Numbered from the stretch's first letter, positions 24,573-34,295 are shown. The stretch: DNA of 64,000 nucleotides from ENR-C587 sp942493235 (GCA_942493235.1 OW818676.1:1488001-1552000), one strand, 5' to 3'. Notes: generated by a model from the sequence alone, not told the origin. Made by a program: numbers and translations.

Positions 24573-25200
24573 AAGTTATAAAGTTATAAAGTTATAAAGT
24601 TCGTAAAGTTGAAAGTAGGAAGTAGGTATTAAGAAGTATAGTGTGAAAAAGTTCTATTCTTCCAACAGCGTTAGCTGTTGAATATTGGTAGAATAAAAGT
24701 TGACACTCCATTTTTCTTCGCCTCCGCACAATGCTCTGCGTAGTGTGGCTGGTCTTCCAACATCGTTAGATGTTGAATATTGGTAGAATGAAAGTTATAA
24801 AGTTCGTAAAGTTTATAAAGTTGGAAGAAGGAAATAGGAAGTATAGTGTGAAAAAGTTCTTTTCTTCCAACAGCGTTAGCTGTTGAATATTGGTAGCAGG
24901 AAAGTTATAAAGTTATAAAGTTCGTAAAGTTTATAAAGTTGGAAGAAGGAAATAGGAAGTATAGTGTGAAAAAGTTCTTTTCTTCCAACAGCGTTAGATG
25001 TTGAATAATGGTAGAATGAAAGTTATCACTCCCTTTCGTCTCCGTACTATGCTCTGCGTTTCCAACAGCGTTAGCTGTTGAAAAACCGCAACATGCCTTA
25101 ATCTCGCTCATTTTTTTGGAGTGAGCAGAGTCAAGACTAATGTAACCATTTTAAAACAACGAAAAATAATTAAAATATTGGAATTAACTATAATCTGATT
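24573..25200. repeat. Repeat island 3 with tandem duplication
   Basis: Lies between convergent gpmI and the phosphohexomutase. Hairpin units at 24657-24693, 24754-24789, 24862-24896, 24980-25016 and a short one at 25060-25083. AAAGTT-rich tracts follow the gpmI stop and several of the hairpins, and CTCTGCGTA modules occur at about 24715-24750 and 25038-25060. Bases about 24792-24900 and 24901-25020 are two tandem copies of the same roughly 110-bp unit (AAAGTT tract, GGAAATAGGAAG, GTGTGAAAAAGTTCTTTT, hairpin). No gene; 25090-25200 is unremarkable AT-rich DNA. Confidence 0.85.
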
Positions 25201-26571
25201 TTAATTATTTACAATTTTGGCTATTTTATCAATTAATGCTTCGGCAATATCTTCAAATTCTGCTTCGGCAATAATTCTGATAATTGGTTCGGTATTAGAT
25301 TTACGTAATTGAACCCAGCCTTCATCGCAAATTATTTTTATACCGTCTTCATTAATAATATTATTTCCTGCAAATTCTTTGCGAATAATATCCAAATATT
25401 TCTCTAAATCACCGGAAAATGGCATCTTAGTTTTAATCATTTTATAATCAGGATATTCGGCAACTGCTTGGCTAAGGATTTTTTTCTTATTGGCAAGTAA
25501 TGACAGCACAAGTGCGATTCCTACTAAAGAATCCCTGCCATAGTGGCATTCGGGTAGAATTACTCCTCCACTACCTTCTCCGCCGATTACTGCATTAGTT
25601 TCTTTCATTTTATTGACTACGTTGATTTCTCCGACAGCAGACCTAAATACTTGAGCTCCGAATTTATTAGCTATATAGTCCACTGTCATAGTAGTAGAAT
25701 GATTGACTACGCAAGATTTATCAAAATTACTACTAAACTGTTCATAATCAGACAAAACACTTTCTATAGCAAGGCATACGGTTTTCTCTTCGCCGACTGC
25801 ACGTCCTTTTTCATCAATCAGCACCAAGCGGTCTGCATCGGGGTCAACGGCTATACCGATGTCAGCTTTATGAAATTTAACGGCTTCTGCTAATTGGAGC
25901 AAATTCTGTGGTAGTGGTTCAGGAGTATGCGGAAATATACCAGAATTATCGCAAAACAGCTCTACTACTTCGCAATTTAATTCTTTAAGTAGCAGTGGCA
26001 CCGGAATAGAACCCGAAGCATTGACAGCATCGACAACTACTTTATAATGCCGGTCTTTAATAGCTTTAATTCGTTTTTCGGTAAATAATTGGGTATGCAA
26101 TACTTGCTCAATATGTTTTTCATTGCCTAAGGAGTCTTTGAATTTGCGGGCAAAATTAGTATTAGTTTGATATTCGAATTTAGCGGAATCAAGTTTGTTC
26201 CATAATTTTTGATTTTCTTCAGCTGAGAAAAAAGTACCTGATGAATTAATAAATTTCAGACCATTCCACTGATCCGGATTATGCGAGGCTGTAATTGCTA
26301 TTCCTGCTACAGCATTTGACAATTCTACGAATAATTGAACAGTAGGAGTAGGAACTATACCGAGAATTACAATCTCTCTACCGCAAGCCGAGAGAGTTCC
26401 TACGCATATATTTTCGACCCATTTGCCGGACTGCCTGCCGTCTCTGCCGATAATAATTTTCCCATAAGGTAAGATATTAGCTAATGCAGAGCAATATTTA
26501 ACAATTAAATCGGGAGTCAGATCATCGCCGAGTGTTGCCCTTAATCCGGAAATTGAACGTACTAATGCCAT
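25201..26571 (-). CDS. Phosphoglucosamine/phosphomanno-mutase family enzyme
   Basis: Alpha-D-phosphohexomutase moving phosphate between C6 and C1 of a sugar, either making mannose-1-P for ManC or glucosamine-1-P for cell wall. The 456 residues show all four domain motifs: the phosphoserine loop ITASHNPDQWNGLKF with S96, the metal loop VDPDADRLVLID, the sugar-specificity loop GGEGSGGVI, and the phosphate-binding RKSNTEPIIRI at the C-terminus. The loop GGEGSGG alone does not settle GlmM versus ManB substrate preference, so no symbol is given. It is convergent with gpmI; the CPBP gene lies 83 bases upstream on the same strand. Confidence 0.9.
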   Translation of the reverse strand: MALVRSISGLRATLGDDLTPDLIVKYCSALANILPYGKIIIGRDGRQSGKWVENICVGTLSACGREIVILGIVPTPTVQLFVELSNAVAGIAITASHNPDQWNGLKFINSSGTFFSAEENQKLWNKLDSAKFEYQTNTNFARKFKDSLGNEKHIEQVLHTQLFTEKRIKAIKDRHYKVVVDAVNASGSIPVPLLLKELNCEVVELFCDNSGIFPHTPEPLPQNLLQLAEAVKFHKADIGIAVDPDADRLVLIDEKGRAVGEEKTVCLAIESVLSDYEQFSSNFDKSCVVNHSTTMTVDYIANKFGAQVFRSAVGEINVVNKMKETNAVIGGEGSGGVILPECHYGRDSLVGIALVLSLLANKKKILSQAVAEYPDYKMIKTKMPFSGDLEKYLDIIRKEFAGNNIINEDGIKIICDEGWVQLRKSNTEPIIRIIAEAEFEDIAEALIDKIAKIVNN

Positions 26572-26654
26572 AATTTTCTATTTTTATTATTTAACATGTT
26601 TATCCAAGAGTAAAAAAAAGCAAGAAAAAAAACAATAATTAAAAACCAAAATGG

Positions 26655-27527
26655 TTATTTTCTATATTTATATAGCAATTCTGATTCTGCATAATACCTT
26701 TTAAATAAAAGAGAATTAATATAGGGAGAACTGTTAGCAAACTTCATTACTATAATAATATTTACGATTAAAATAATAGTGCAGATTAGCCCACCCTCTA
26801 TTCCTATATCGCCCCCAAATAGCAACTGCGGTAGCTGCCATAGATTAAGGTCCAATTGGTTTACGCCGGTCTCTATTGCACTGATATTGCTTCCCAACAT
26901 TGCGGACTGTAATAAATTCCAAGCGAAATGGAAACTGATACTTAACCATAAAGACTTAGTCTGTATATACATTACCGAAAATAATATACCCGCCAATATC
27001 AAATTTATAAAAAATATCACATCGAAATCAGTATTGTAATAATGAGCCACTGCAAAAGCTAAACTGAAAAGTAAAGTAGTGATGTATTTGCCGAAATATT
27101 CCATGAATGCTTGAAATAAAACCCCTCGAAAAATAATTTCCTCAAAAAATGCGAAAACAAATGTAGTAATTACAAAAAAATAGTAAGCATTATCCCACAT
27201 AAATACGAACTCAATATCGGGAGAAAAAAATAAGCTGAATAAACCTATGCACAAGATATTAAATAAGGCTAAAAAATAACCTAAGAAAAATTCCTTATAG
27301 GTTGAGAAATTTAGCATTATTCCGAATAAATGGAATCTGCCGGCTCTACGGAATTGTTCGACTATCGCAGAGGCAACTAATATCGGGAAAAGTATTGCTA
27401 TACGAATATCAGCATATCCGCCGATGGAATATAATCCGAAAAATGTACTGCTTAGAATCAGAAAAACTATTATCCTGATGTACCATTTGGCAAGCCCTAA
27501 TTCAATTATTTCAGGTACTTTAAACAT
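26655..27527 (-). CDS. CPBP-family intramembrane metalloprotease
   Basis: Polytopic membrane protein of 290 residues with about eight hydrophobic helices. The glutamate-type intramembrane protease motifs are intact: FFEEIIFRG (E129, E130, R134), FAVAHYYN (H162) and SFHFAWN (H200). Relatives process prenylated or membrane substrates, or act in bacteriocin self-protection; the substrate here is unknown. Its ATG overlaps the stop of the upstream small gene by 8 bases and no ribosome site precedes it, so translation is probably coupled to that gene. Confidence 0.87.
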   Translation of the reverse strand: MFKVPEIIELGLAKWYIRIIVFLILSSTFFGLYSIGGYADIRIAILFPILVASAIVEQFRRAGRFHLFGIMLNFSTYKEFFLGYFLALFNILCIGLFSLFFSPDIEFVFMWDNAYYFFVITTFVFAFFEEIIFRGVLFQAFMEYFGKYITTLLFSLAFAVAHYYNTDFDVIFFINLILAGILFSVMYIQTKSLWLSISFHFAWNLLQSAMLGSNISAIETGVNQLDLNLWQLPQLLFGGDIGIEGGLICTIILIVNIIIVMKFANSSPYINSLLFKRYYAESELLYKYRK

Positions 27528-27999
27528 TTATATTATCTTTATTTAAATCATCAAAGCTATCAGGTATATTAATATCATCTGATATTTCCAAATCATCGGG
27601 AATTTCAATATTAGTATCTAAATTATTATCTATAAAAATATCAGGTTCGTTTTTTATATTATCTGACATTTCCAAATCATTCGTAAATTCAATTTTAGTA
27701 TCTAAATTATTGTCGTTAAAATTATCGTTGGGAATTTCATTATTAGTATTAATATTCATTTCTTGAATATTACTGTTATCTATATTTGAAATTGGATTAT
27801 CAATTGGTTGCTGTATGTAAAGAGATTCAATATGCCGAATAATTAATTCATTGACTTGGTCTTTTACTTGGTTATGCTCTTTACCTTTGACCATAATATT
27901 GAGTTGCGGGCAGTAAGCAGAATACTCGAAATTACCGCGTTTGCGAATCAGAATCTCGTAATCATTGCGAATTTTTGAATTTATTATATTTATTTGCAT
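27520..27999 (-). CDS. Small protein with HicB-like N-terminus and acidic repeat tail
   Basis: 159 residues. The first about 60 (YEILIRKRGNFEYSAYCPQL, then GKEHNQVKDQVNELIIRHIE) resemble the partial RNase-H fold of HicB antitoxins and similar ribbon proteins. No HicA toxin gene is adjacent. The remainder is rich in Asn, Asp and Ile with an internal repeat (DNNLDTKIEFTNDLEMSDNI and DNNLDTNIEIPDDLEISDDI), probably unstructured. ACGGAGA precedes the ATG. It overlaps and likely controls translation of the CPBP protease gene. Function unknown; a regulator or substrate of the protease is only a guess. Confidence 0.7.
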   Translation of the reverse strand: MQINIINSKIRNDYEILIRKRGNFEYSAYCPQLNIMVKGKEHNQVKDQVNELIIRHIESLYIQQPIDNPISNIDNSNIQEMNINTNNEIPNDNFNDNNLDTKIEFTNDLEMSDNIKNEPDIFIDNNLDTNIEIPDDLEISDDINIPDSFDDLNKDNINV

Positions 28000-28090
28000 A
28001 ATTTTCTCCGTTTTTATCAGAAAACAAAGTATTTTTGTTATTCAAAATTATATATTATTATAAAATATTATAAAATTAGAAAATGAACTT

Positions 28091-30262
28091 ATGGTAGAAT
28101 TATATAAAATACTTCGTACATTTCAAATATCGCCCAAAATTGCGATACACAAATTTACAGAATTACTAATAAAAAAAATAGTTAAATCTAAAAATAATAT
28201 AGATGCCGATTCTCAATATACATTTGATGATAATGAAGACTTATCTGCTCTTAAAATAGGCAATATAGTATCCATGCCGAGCGATGAATATTTAATTGCC
28301 AATAGCGAGATTATCATCAAATTAGGCGAGCATTTTCTTAATCACAGGTTTAATCTGCTTGGTTCTGGATTTGTATTTGCCGGATTTTGTAAGCCAAAAG
28401 ATGAAATCGAAGAATTGATTTATAGCAGTGAGCTGATTAATATTGATAAAGATAATTTTGCTTATGAATTGGTCAATAAAGCCAATATGGCTAAATCAAA
28501 AGAGATACTGAATCTAATAAATAAATATAATCCGGATTACAAATTAATTGACTGGCAGAGAGACCATAAATCGGGGTTTCGCTGGAAAGAAAAATTATGC
28601 TATAAGCAAATCAAATACGGAAAAGACTTAGCTGCTGATATTAAAATGCCATGGGAACTCGGTAGGATGCAGGATTTGCTGATACTTGCTTATTTATATA
28701 GATTATCCGAATTGAGGATTACTAATAAACACACAGTTGACTATAAGAATGAGTTTATCTCCAGAATGCTCGACTTTATCGGTTCTAATCCCCCAAAATT
28801 CGGTGCTCAATGGGGCTGTGCAATGGATGTATCCATACGCTTAACAAACATGCTAACTACTTATGATTTCTTTATTAGTAGTAATTGCAAATTTGATAAC
28901 GTTTTCAATGAGTTGTTCTTCAATTCAGTCCATTCTCACATCAGTTTTATTAAGGAGAATTTGGAATGGTCATCGGGCATGCGTGGCAATCATTATTATA
29001 CAAATATTACAGGTCTGCTCGTAGCTTTCGCCCATCTATCAATAGATGATAATTCTGCTATTAATTATATAAACAATAATGATTTAGCTCATTACATGAA
29101 TCAATTTGCCCAAGAAACTCTTTATCAATTCAATAAAGACGGGTCTAATTTCGAAGCTTCGATTCCATATCATTTTCTATGTGTAGAGATGATGCTATTT
29201 TCGATTAATTATATAAATTCATTTTCTCTAAAGGTGATTAATAATATTCAAAATAAGTTGAATACTAAATATTTTATATTTGAAAATGGAAATTTAAAAT
29301 TCAGCTCTATATTAAACCAGAGAATTAACAGCATTATTAATTTTACTAAGTCTGTAATTACTAAAGATAATTATAGTTTTAATATCGGTGATAACGATAG
29401 TGGCAAATATCTTAAACTATATACTTATTATAAATTATCAGATAATGCACTCATTGATGATTTAAATAATTATTCGCAAATAATAGATATGATTGATAAT
29501 TTGATAATTCAAGATAGCAGTGTTTTCGAGTATCAAATTGAATCTATAAAAGAAAATGAAATTGAAAAGTATAAAGATTTCGGACTATATTTGTTTAGAA
29601 ACAGAGATTACTTTGCGGCTCTAAGATGTGGTAATATTGGGCAAAGAGCTAAGGGAGGGCACAGCCATAATGACCAACTCTCACTATTATTAAAAGTCAA
29701 TAATGCGGATATATTTGTTGATAACGGAACATATTTATATACGCCTGACCCATCAATGCGAAATATTTTCCGTTCTACATTTATGCACAATACTTTAAGT
29801 ATTGAAAATATTGAGCAGAACGACTGGGCAAATAATAATGCTGATGATTTATTTTGGTTCAAAAATAATAAAGCTAAAGCTGAAATTCTATCATTAAATA
29901 AAAATCAAATAGTAGCTGTTCATCATGGATATAAACAGGAGTGTAAAAGGGAAATTGAATTTAATGAATTTCATATTGAGGGTACAGATTATTTGGAAAT
30001 GAATGTCGAAAAGCAGATTCATTTCTATCTGAATCCCGAAATTAATGACATTAAAGTATATAAAAATTGCTGTACAATTCGATTTGCTGAGTATATTATC
30101 AAATTAGAAGTTTTAACTGATAATGCAGACTTATCATTATTTGATTATCTTCATTCTCCATCTTACGGGTTACTCATACAAGCAAAGGAATTGAGAATTA
30201 CCTGCGATAATAATATAATTAAATGGAAAATTGAGTTTGAAAAAGATTTGAACTGGGAATAA
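28091..30262 (+). CDS. Heparinase II/III-family protein
   Basis: Polysaccharide lyase-like protein of 723 residues. An N-terminal alpha/alpha-toroid (about 40-370) shows the family signatures WQRDHKSGFRWKEKL, MPWELGRMQDLLILA, WGCAMDVSIRLTNML and RGNHYYTNITGLL. The C-terminal beta-sandwich domain begins near FGLYLFRNRDYFAALRCG and holds the conserved AKGGHSHNDQLSLLL, FVDNGTYLYTPDPSMRNIFRST and HNTLSI. Relatives cleave uronic-acid polysaccharides or sit in exopolysaccharide loci. No signal peptide is obvious, which suggests a cytosolic or polysaccharide-biosynthesis-associated role. It is divergent from the HicB-like gene; TATTTTTG at 28030-28037 could be its -7 element. Confidence 0.85.
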   Translation: MVELYKILRTFQISPKIAIHKFTELLIKKIVKSKNNIDADSQYTFDDNEDLSALKIGNIVSMPSDEYLIANSEIIIKLGEHFLNHRFNLLGSGFVFAGFCKPKDEIEELIYSSELINIDKDNFAYELVNKANMAKSKEILNLINKYNPDYKLIDWQRDHKSGFRWKEKLCYKQIKYGKDLAADIKMPWELGRMQDLLILAYLYRLSELRITNKHTVDYKNEFISRMLDFIGSNPPKFGAQWGCAMDVSIRLTNMLTTYDFFISSNCKFDNVFNELFFNSVHSHISFIKENLEWSSGMRGNHYYTNITGLLVAFAHLSIDDNSAINYINNNDLAHYMNQFAQETLYQFNKDGSNFEASIPYHFLCVEMMLFSINYINSFSLKVINNIQNKLNTKYFIFENGNLKFSSILNQRINSIINFTKSVITKDNYSFNIGDNDSGKYLKLYTYYKLSDNALIDDLNNYSQIIDMIDNLIIQDSSVFEYQIESIKENEIEKYKDFGLYLFRNRDYFAALRCGNIGQRAKGGHSHNDQLSLLLKVNNADIFVDNGTYLYTPDPSMRNIFRSTFMHNTLSIENIEQNDWANNNADDLFWFKNNKAKAEILSLNKNQIVAVHHGYKQECKREIEFNEFHIEGTDYLEMNVEKQIHFYLNPEINDIKVYKNCCTIRFAEYIIKLEVLTDNADLSLFDYLHSPSYGLLIQAKELRITCDNNIIKWKIEFEKDLNWE

Positions 30263-30802
30263 TATTTACGGTCTTATGATAGTATTATACACAGCCTCTG
30301 ATGCGTTGGATATAGGGAATTGCTCCACTTTCATTCTACCAATATTGAACAGCTAAGGATGTTGGAAGAAAAGAATTGATTTCAACTTTCTAATTCCCAA
30401 TTCCTATTTCCGAACCACGAAAAAGAACCACCCCGTCATCGCTTCGCGATGCCACCCCTCCAATTGGAGGGGAATTTGAAGAATAATCGCTAAACGGCTT
30501 TATTACCAATATTCAACAGCTAACGCTGTTGGAAGAAAAGAATCTATTTTCCAAACGCCACTATCCAATTCCTATTTCCTACTTCCCAATTCCGAAGAAA
30601 GAACCCACCCCGTCATCGCTTCGCGATGCCACCCCTCCTTTTGGAGGGGAATTTGAAGAATAGCTGCTACATGGCTTTTCTGCCAATATTCAACAGCTAA
30701 CGCTGTTGGAAGAAAAGAACTTTTTCACACTATACTTCCTACTTCCTATTTCCTTCTTCCAACTTTACCAACTTTACCAACTTTATAACTTTATAACTTA
30801 GG
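30263..30802. repeat. Repeat island 4 (reverse orientation) with duplicated composite unit
   Basis: Between the convergent heparinase and EamA genes. It has an element B end ACACAGCCTC (about 30289-30298), hairpin units in reverse orientation at 30334-30370, 30502-30537 and 30679-30714, and two copies of a GC-rich module CACCCCGTCATCGCTTCGCG (30426-30478 and 30602-30653). The stretches about 30420-30545 and 30597-30722 are duplicates of each other: GC module, spacer, hairpin. Reverse AAAGTT tracts lie at 30760-30800. No gene seen. Confidence 0.85.
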
Positions 30803-31660
30803 TTATCCTTTCTGGGTCAAAATCACACCAATGATTACGATTACTCCGCCGATAATGAAAGGAAGAGTGAAATCTTGAGTCAAAAAAATTGCAGCTAAAG
30901 TAGTGGTTAAAATTGGTTGAAGATTATTAAAAACGGATAATTTACTTGCATCTAATCTTTTTAATACCCAGAACCATAATCCATAACCAATTACGGAAGT
31001 AAATACTCCGAGGTAGGCGATTTTAGCCCAATCAATAGCTTCAATATTAGAAATTGTAACAGTATCGCCCCAAATAGCATAAATTGGCAAATAGAATAGA
31101 TAGCCGATGATAATTGCCAGTCCGGTTGAATAAGTAGCTCCATATTTATAAATTAAAGTTTTACCGATAATGGTATAAACAGCCCAAGATAGAGCAGCTA
31201 CTAAAGCGACTAAATTACCGACAAAATATGCAGAAGAGAAATCAATTCCCCTCTCCATAAATATCAGGCAGGCACCGGCAAAGGCTATAATTATGCCTAT
31301 GATTTTCAGCTTTGAGGATTTGGTCTTTAAGTATAATATTTCCATAATTAGGACAAAAGCCGGGCATAGTGCATAAGCAAGCGAAACATTTGCGGGTGTA
31401 GTCAAATCAATGGATATAAAAAATAAAAATTGATTTAATGGGATGCAAAGTATTCCAAGAATAATAAATGTTAAGTAGTCTTTTTTATCTATTTTAGGCA
31501 GATTCTTTCGTTTATAAAATATAATTCCCGCGAAAATCAACGAAGCAAATAAGGCTCTGAACAGTAATAATACTGAGGGGTCAATTGTGTCGGTTAAGCT
31601 TTTAGATACTACATGAGTAGAAGAGGCAATTAATTGCTGAATAAATAATATTAAATACAT
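30803..31660 (-). CDS. EamA-family (DMT) permease
   Basis: 285 residues with ten predicted membrane helices in two EamA repeats (N-terminal IQQLIASSTHVVSKSL, C-terminal AALSWAVYTIIGKTLI and GVFTSVIGYGLWFWVLKRL). DMT permeases export or import small metabolites; the substrate cannot be told from sequence. AAAGGA precedes the ATG. It is the last gene of a three-gene minus-strand unit behind the glycosyltransferase (13-base gap). It is a different family member from the IS-interrupted EamA gene at 21-23 kb. Confidence 0.88.
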   Translation of the reverse strand: MYLILFIQQLIASSTHVVSKSLTDTIDPSVLLLFRALFASLIFAGIIFYKRKNLPKIDKKDYLTFIILGILCIPLNQFLFFISIDLTTPANVSLAYALCPAFVLIMEILYLKTKSSKLKIIGIIIAFAGACLIFMERGIDFSSAYFVGNLVALVAALSWAVYTIIGKTLIYKYGATYSTGLAIIIGYLFYLPIYAIWGDTVTISNIEAIDWAKIAYLGVFTSVIGYGLWFWVLKRLDASKLSVFNNLQPILTTTLAAIFLTQDFTLPFIIGGVIVIIGVILTQKG

Positions 31661-31673
31661 ACAATCCTTTGGG

Positions 31674-32792
31674 TTAATCTAATAAATCCAATATAGCTTG
31701 CTCTTGAGCAGAATAGCATAACTCTTTAGAAGCTATTTCGCAATTATCAACATATTTCTGTTTATTTGAAAGTACTTTCATTATACTATTGGCGAATTCT
31801 GAAGGGTCGGCTCCGGGCTGAATTAATTCACCTATAGCATATTTATCAACTATTTTCTTCATAGCCGGTAAATTGCTAATTAATGAAGGCACTCTACCCA
31901 TGCAATATTCGAATAGCTTGTTAGGTAAAGCCAAACGATATGATAGAGTTATGGGTTCGATATATGCAATGCCCAGATCTGCCGATGCCGTATAATAAAT
32001 TAATTCGTCATAAGATTTTTGACCAAGGAAAAAGACTCTGTCGTCAACATTTAGAGCTTTAGCTAAATCGCGAAATTCCTTCTCGTGCGGTCCCCAGCCG
32101 ATTATACAGAATACAGTGTTCTCCATAAGCGGTAATGCTCTAATCACGGGCATAATACCTCTGCCCTTGAGCAGAACACCTTGATAAAGTAAAATACTTG
32201 TGTCGTCAGCAATGTTTAATTCCTCGCGTAGCCTATAGCTTTCTATTTTATTTTTATAGGGCGGCAGGTTCATAATTACCGTATATTCATGGTCAGTATT
32301 GAAATGGTTTTTCAAATATTCCGCATCCATTTCTCCGGAGACAATTATTTTATCAACTAACTTGACTAAGTTTTTCTCAAGTTCGGTAATTATACTCTGC
32401 TTAAAATTATTCTGAGCTAAAGGTCCTAAGCTGGAATAGATTTCCCTTGAGTCGTAGAAAAGCTTTGCTTTGTTTTGCTGAGCATATTTATGTGCAGTAT
32501 AGAGTGAATAAAAGTCGTTTGCCCAGAATATTTTTGCTTTCAATGTCTTGAATTTTCGTGCTTTATAATGGAATTTAATCCAACGTCGCCAGAACCTCTG
32601 TTTTTTAACTAAAGGGACAGGGTATATCTTAATACCTTCTTTTTCAAATAGCAAAATATCTGATTGGCAAACCGGTGCGATTACGGCTACTTTCTTTTTG
32701 TTTCGTATATAAGTACGAGCCAAATTTAGAGTGCGGGCATCGGAACGCAACTCTTCGAAACATAAAAAACAAACATCGTAAACTATACTCAT
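31674..32792 (-). CDS. Glycosyltransferase family 4-type protein
   Basis: 372 residues with a GT-B fold. The acceptor half has AKIFWANDFYSLYTAHKYAQ and AKLFYDSREIY. The donor half has ILLYQGVLLKGRGIMPVI, FCIIGWGPHEKEF, VFFLGQKSYDELIYYTASAD and the nucleotide-sugar motif ITLSYRLALPNKLFEYCMGR, followed by PSLISNLPAM. It probably adds a sugar to a surface glycan from an activated donor in the cytosol. It lies between the FemAB/GNAT-like gene (12-base gap) and the EamA permease, in one operon. Confidence 0.88.
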   Translation of the reverse strand: MSIVYDVCFLCFEELRSDARTLNLARTYIRNKKKVAVIAPVCQSDILLFEKEGIKIYPVPLVKKQRFWRRWIKFHYKARKFKTLKAKIFWANDFYSLYTAHKYAQQNKAKLFYDSREIYSSLGPLAQNNFKQSIITELEKNLVKLVDKIIVSGEMDAEYLKNHFNTDHEYTVIMNLPPYKNKIESYRLREELNIADDTSILLYQGVLLKGRGIMPVIRALPLMENTVFCIIGWGPHEKEFRDLAKALNVDDRVFFLGQKSYDELIYYTASADLGIAYIEPITLSYRLALPNKLFEYCMGRVPSLISNLPAMKKIVDKYAIGELIQPGADPSEFANSIMKVLSNKQKYVDNCEIASKELCYSAQEQAILDLLD

Positions 32793-32804
32793 TTCTCTGC
32801 TTTA

Positions 32805-33785
32805 TTAGTCTTTAAACTTAAAATGATATGTACTTCTTAATATACCGCGAGAGTTAAATCTTTCTTTGAAATTAATTAAATTTACAGACGGTGTCATCGG
32901 GTCTTCGGCTTGTGTGTCTTGCGAAACTCCAATATCAACCCACTGGTAACCATTTTCTGTAGCCCACTTAGTAGTGTAGTAATTAATCAGATATACCGGT
33001 TTTAAATATTCAAATTCGTAAAGTAACATAGTATAAAAGCAGAGAGCTACTTTTTGATTTGTGAGAAATAGTAAAGAGCCGGCAATAGGCTTGCCCTGAT
33101 AATAGACCATTATTAATTTAAGATTGTCGGGTACTAATTCCTCAAGTCTCAATATATCTTCGTAAGAATGAGTTGGAGTTGCGTTATGCTTAGCTTTGTT
33201 ATTAAGTAGGATTTCGTAAAACTCTTTATATTCTTTGTTGATTACAATTTCTAACTTATCTTCTCTGAATATTTTATGTAAATATTTTCTGGCTGTTTTG
33301 TCGAAATGCACAAGAAAATTATTACCATGCTTTAAATCGATAGCATGAGAGATATAGTGCAGCTCGAAGTCGAACTTTCTATAAAGCAGAGCATATTCTA
33401 TGTGCTGATTATAATTGAGCGAATAAATCAGCGGTGGCGGTATCAGGAAAATCTCACGGAAATCGTTGGTGCGGAAATAGTCCATCATAGCATCGACCAT
33501 CTCAAGAGCTGTTTCAAATCTGATATCCTTAGTGGCAATTGAGCCGTAGCTTGCCCCGACCGGCGACCAGAATACTTTTCCGGATTCTTTGACCCCACCT
33601 GGGAGAATACCCAATAATTCATCGCCCCTGCGGAACATCAGATGGTAGAAGTCAAATTTACCGGACGGATGATAGTCCAGAAAGTCCATAGAATGGAACA
33701 TAGTCCCGTTATTACTGGTTCTGAGGAACTCCTGCCACTCGCCTCTATATTTTTCTTCGTATTTATGTACTGTTATCTGAGACAT
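32805..33785 (-). CDS. FemAB/GNAT-like acyl or aminoacyl transferase
   Basis: 326 residues with the double-GNAT layout of FemAB-like and exopolysaccharide-associated acetyltransferases: an N-terminal half with GTMFHSMDFLDYHPSGKFDF and LLGILPGGVKESGKVFWSPVGASYG, and a C-terminal half with KPIAGSLLFLTNQKVALCFYT, LLINYYTTKWA-like text (YLINYYTTKWATENGYQWVD) and NLINFKERF. By family it could modify peptidoglycan or a surface polysaccharide. As first gene of the operon with a GT4 enzyme, surface glycan modification is the likelier role. Confidence 0.75.
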   Translation of the reverse strand: MSQITVHKYEEKYRGEWQEFLRTSNNGTMFHSMDFLDYHPSGKFDFYHLMFRRGDELLGILPGGVKESGKVFWSPVGASYGSIATKDIRFETALEMVDAMMDYFRTNDFREIFLIPPPLIYSLNYNQHIEYALLYRKFDFELHYISHAIDLKHGNNFLVHFDKTARKYLHKIFREDKLEIVINKEYKEFYEILLNNKAKHNATPTHSYEDILRLEELVPDNLKLIMVYYQGKPIAGSLLFLTNQKVALCFYTMLLYEFEYLKPVYLINYYTTKWATENGYQWVDIGVSQDTQAEDPMTPSVNLINFKERFNSRGILRSTYHFKFKD

Positions 33786-34295
33786 ATAATTCTTATTATA
33801 AATAAAAAAGCAAATATAAGGAAATATGTAATAATTTCCACAAATTATAATTTTTGAACTCTTCTTCTAATAGCTTTTTTGCGGGGTGGATGGTGGCTGG
33901 GGACTGATGTCTTGAGTTTAGTATATTTTAAGGTTATTGCAAAAGTCCAAATAATTTATTTGCTGTTAATTTTCAAAGATTATTTATCTTCTAAGTGCAA
34001 ATCAGCCCTACGGTTAACCGTAGGGTTGAATAAATGGGAATTGTAAATTATATAGTTTTGTAGCAGACTTATTTTACCAGACCAAGCATATACTGAATTT
34101 AATAATTACAATCGTTAATATATTATAGTAAAAAATAATGTGATTTATTCATAAAAGTCGATTTTTTATTTGTATTGTATTTTATTTATTTGTAAGTTGC
34201 TAATGAACGATTAGCTAATAATTATAAACATAAATTCCAAAGCACACGGGAAAATAAATTCCTGATATTTTTTAACAATTTGAAAGGGTAACACT
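33786..34295. other. Intergenic region with TTAAC-centred palindrome
   Basis: A divergent gap between the FemAB-like gene and a secreted-protein gene. A 26-bp near-perfect palindrome lies at 34003-34028 (arm CAGCCCTACG, centre GTTAAC, one wobble mismatch). It shares its ACGGTTAACCGT core with the palindrome at 5561-5586. The rest is AT-rich; promoters for both genes should lie here, but none could be placed with confidence. Confidence 0.6.

Noticed and set aside
24657..25083. Possible CRISPR array from regularly recurring hairpin units
   Set aside because: Intervals between hairpins are themselves repeated, not unique spacers; unit spacing varies and no cas gene is near.
27520..27999. A HicAB toxin-antitoxin system
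   Set aside because: Only a HicB-like fold is seen; no HicA gene lies on either side, so a toxin-antitoxin call is unsupported.
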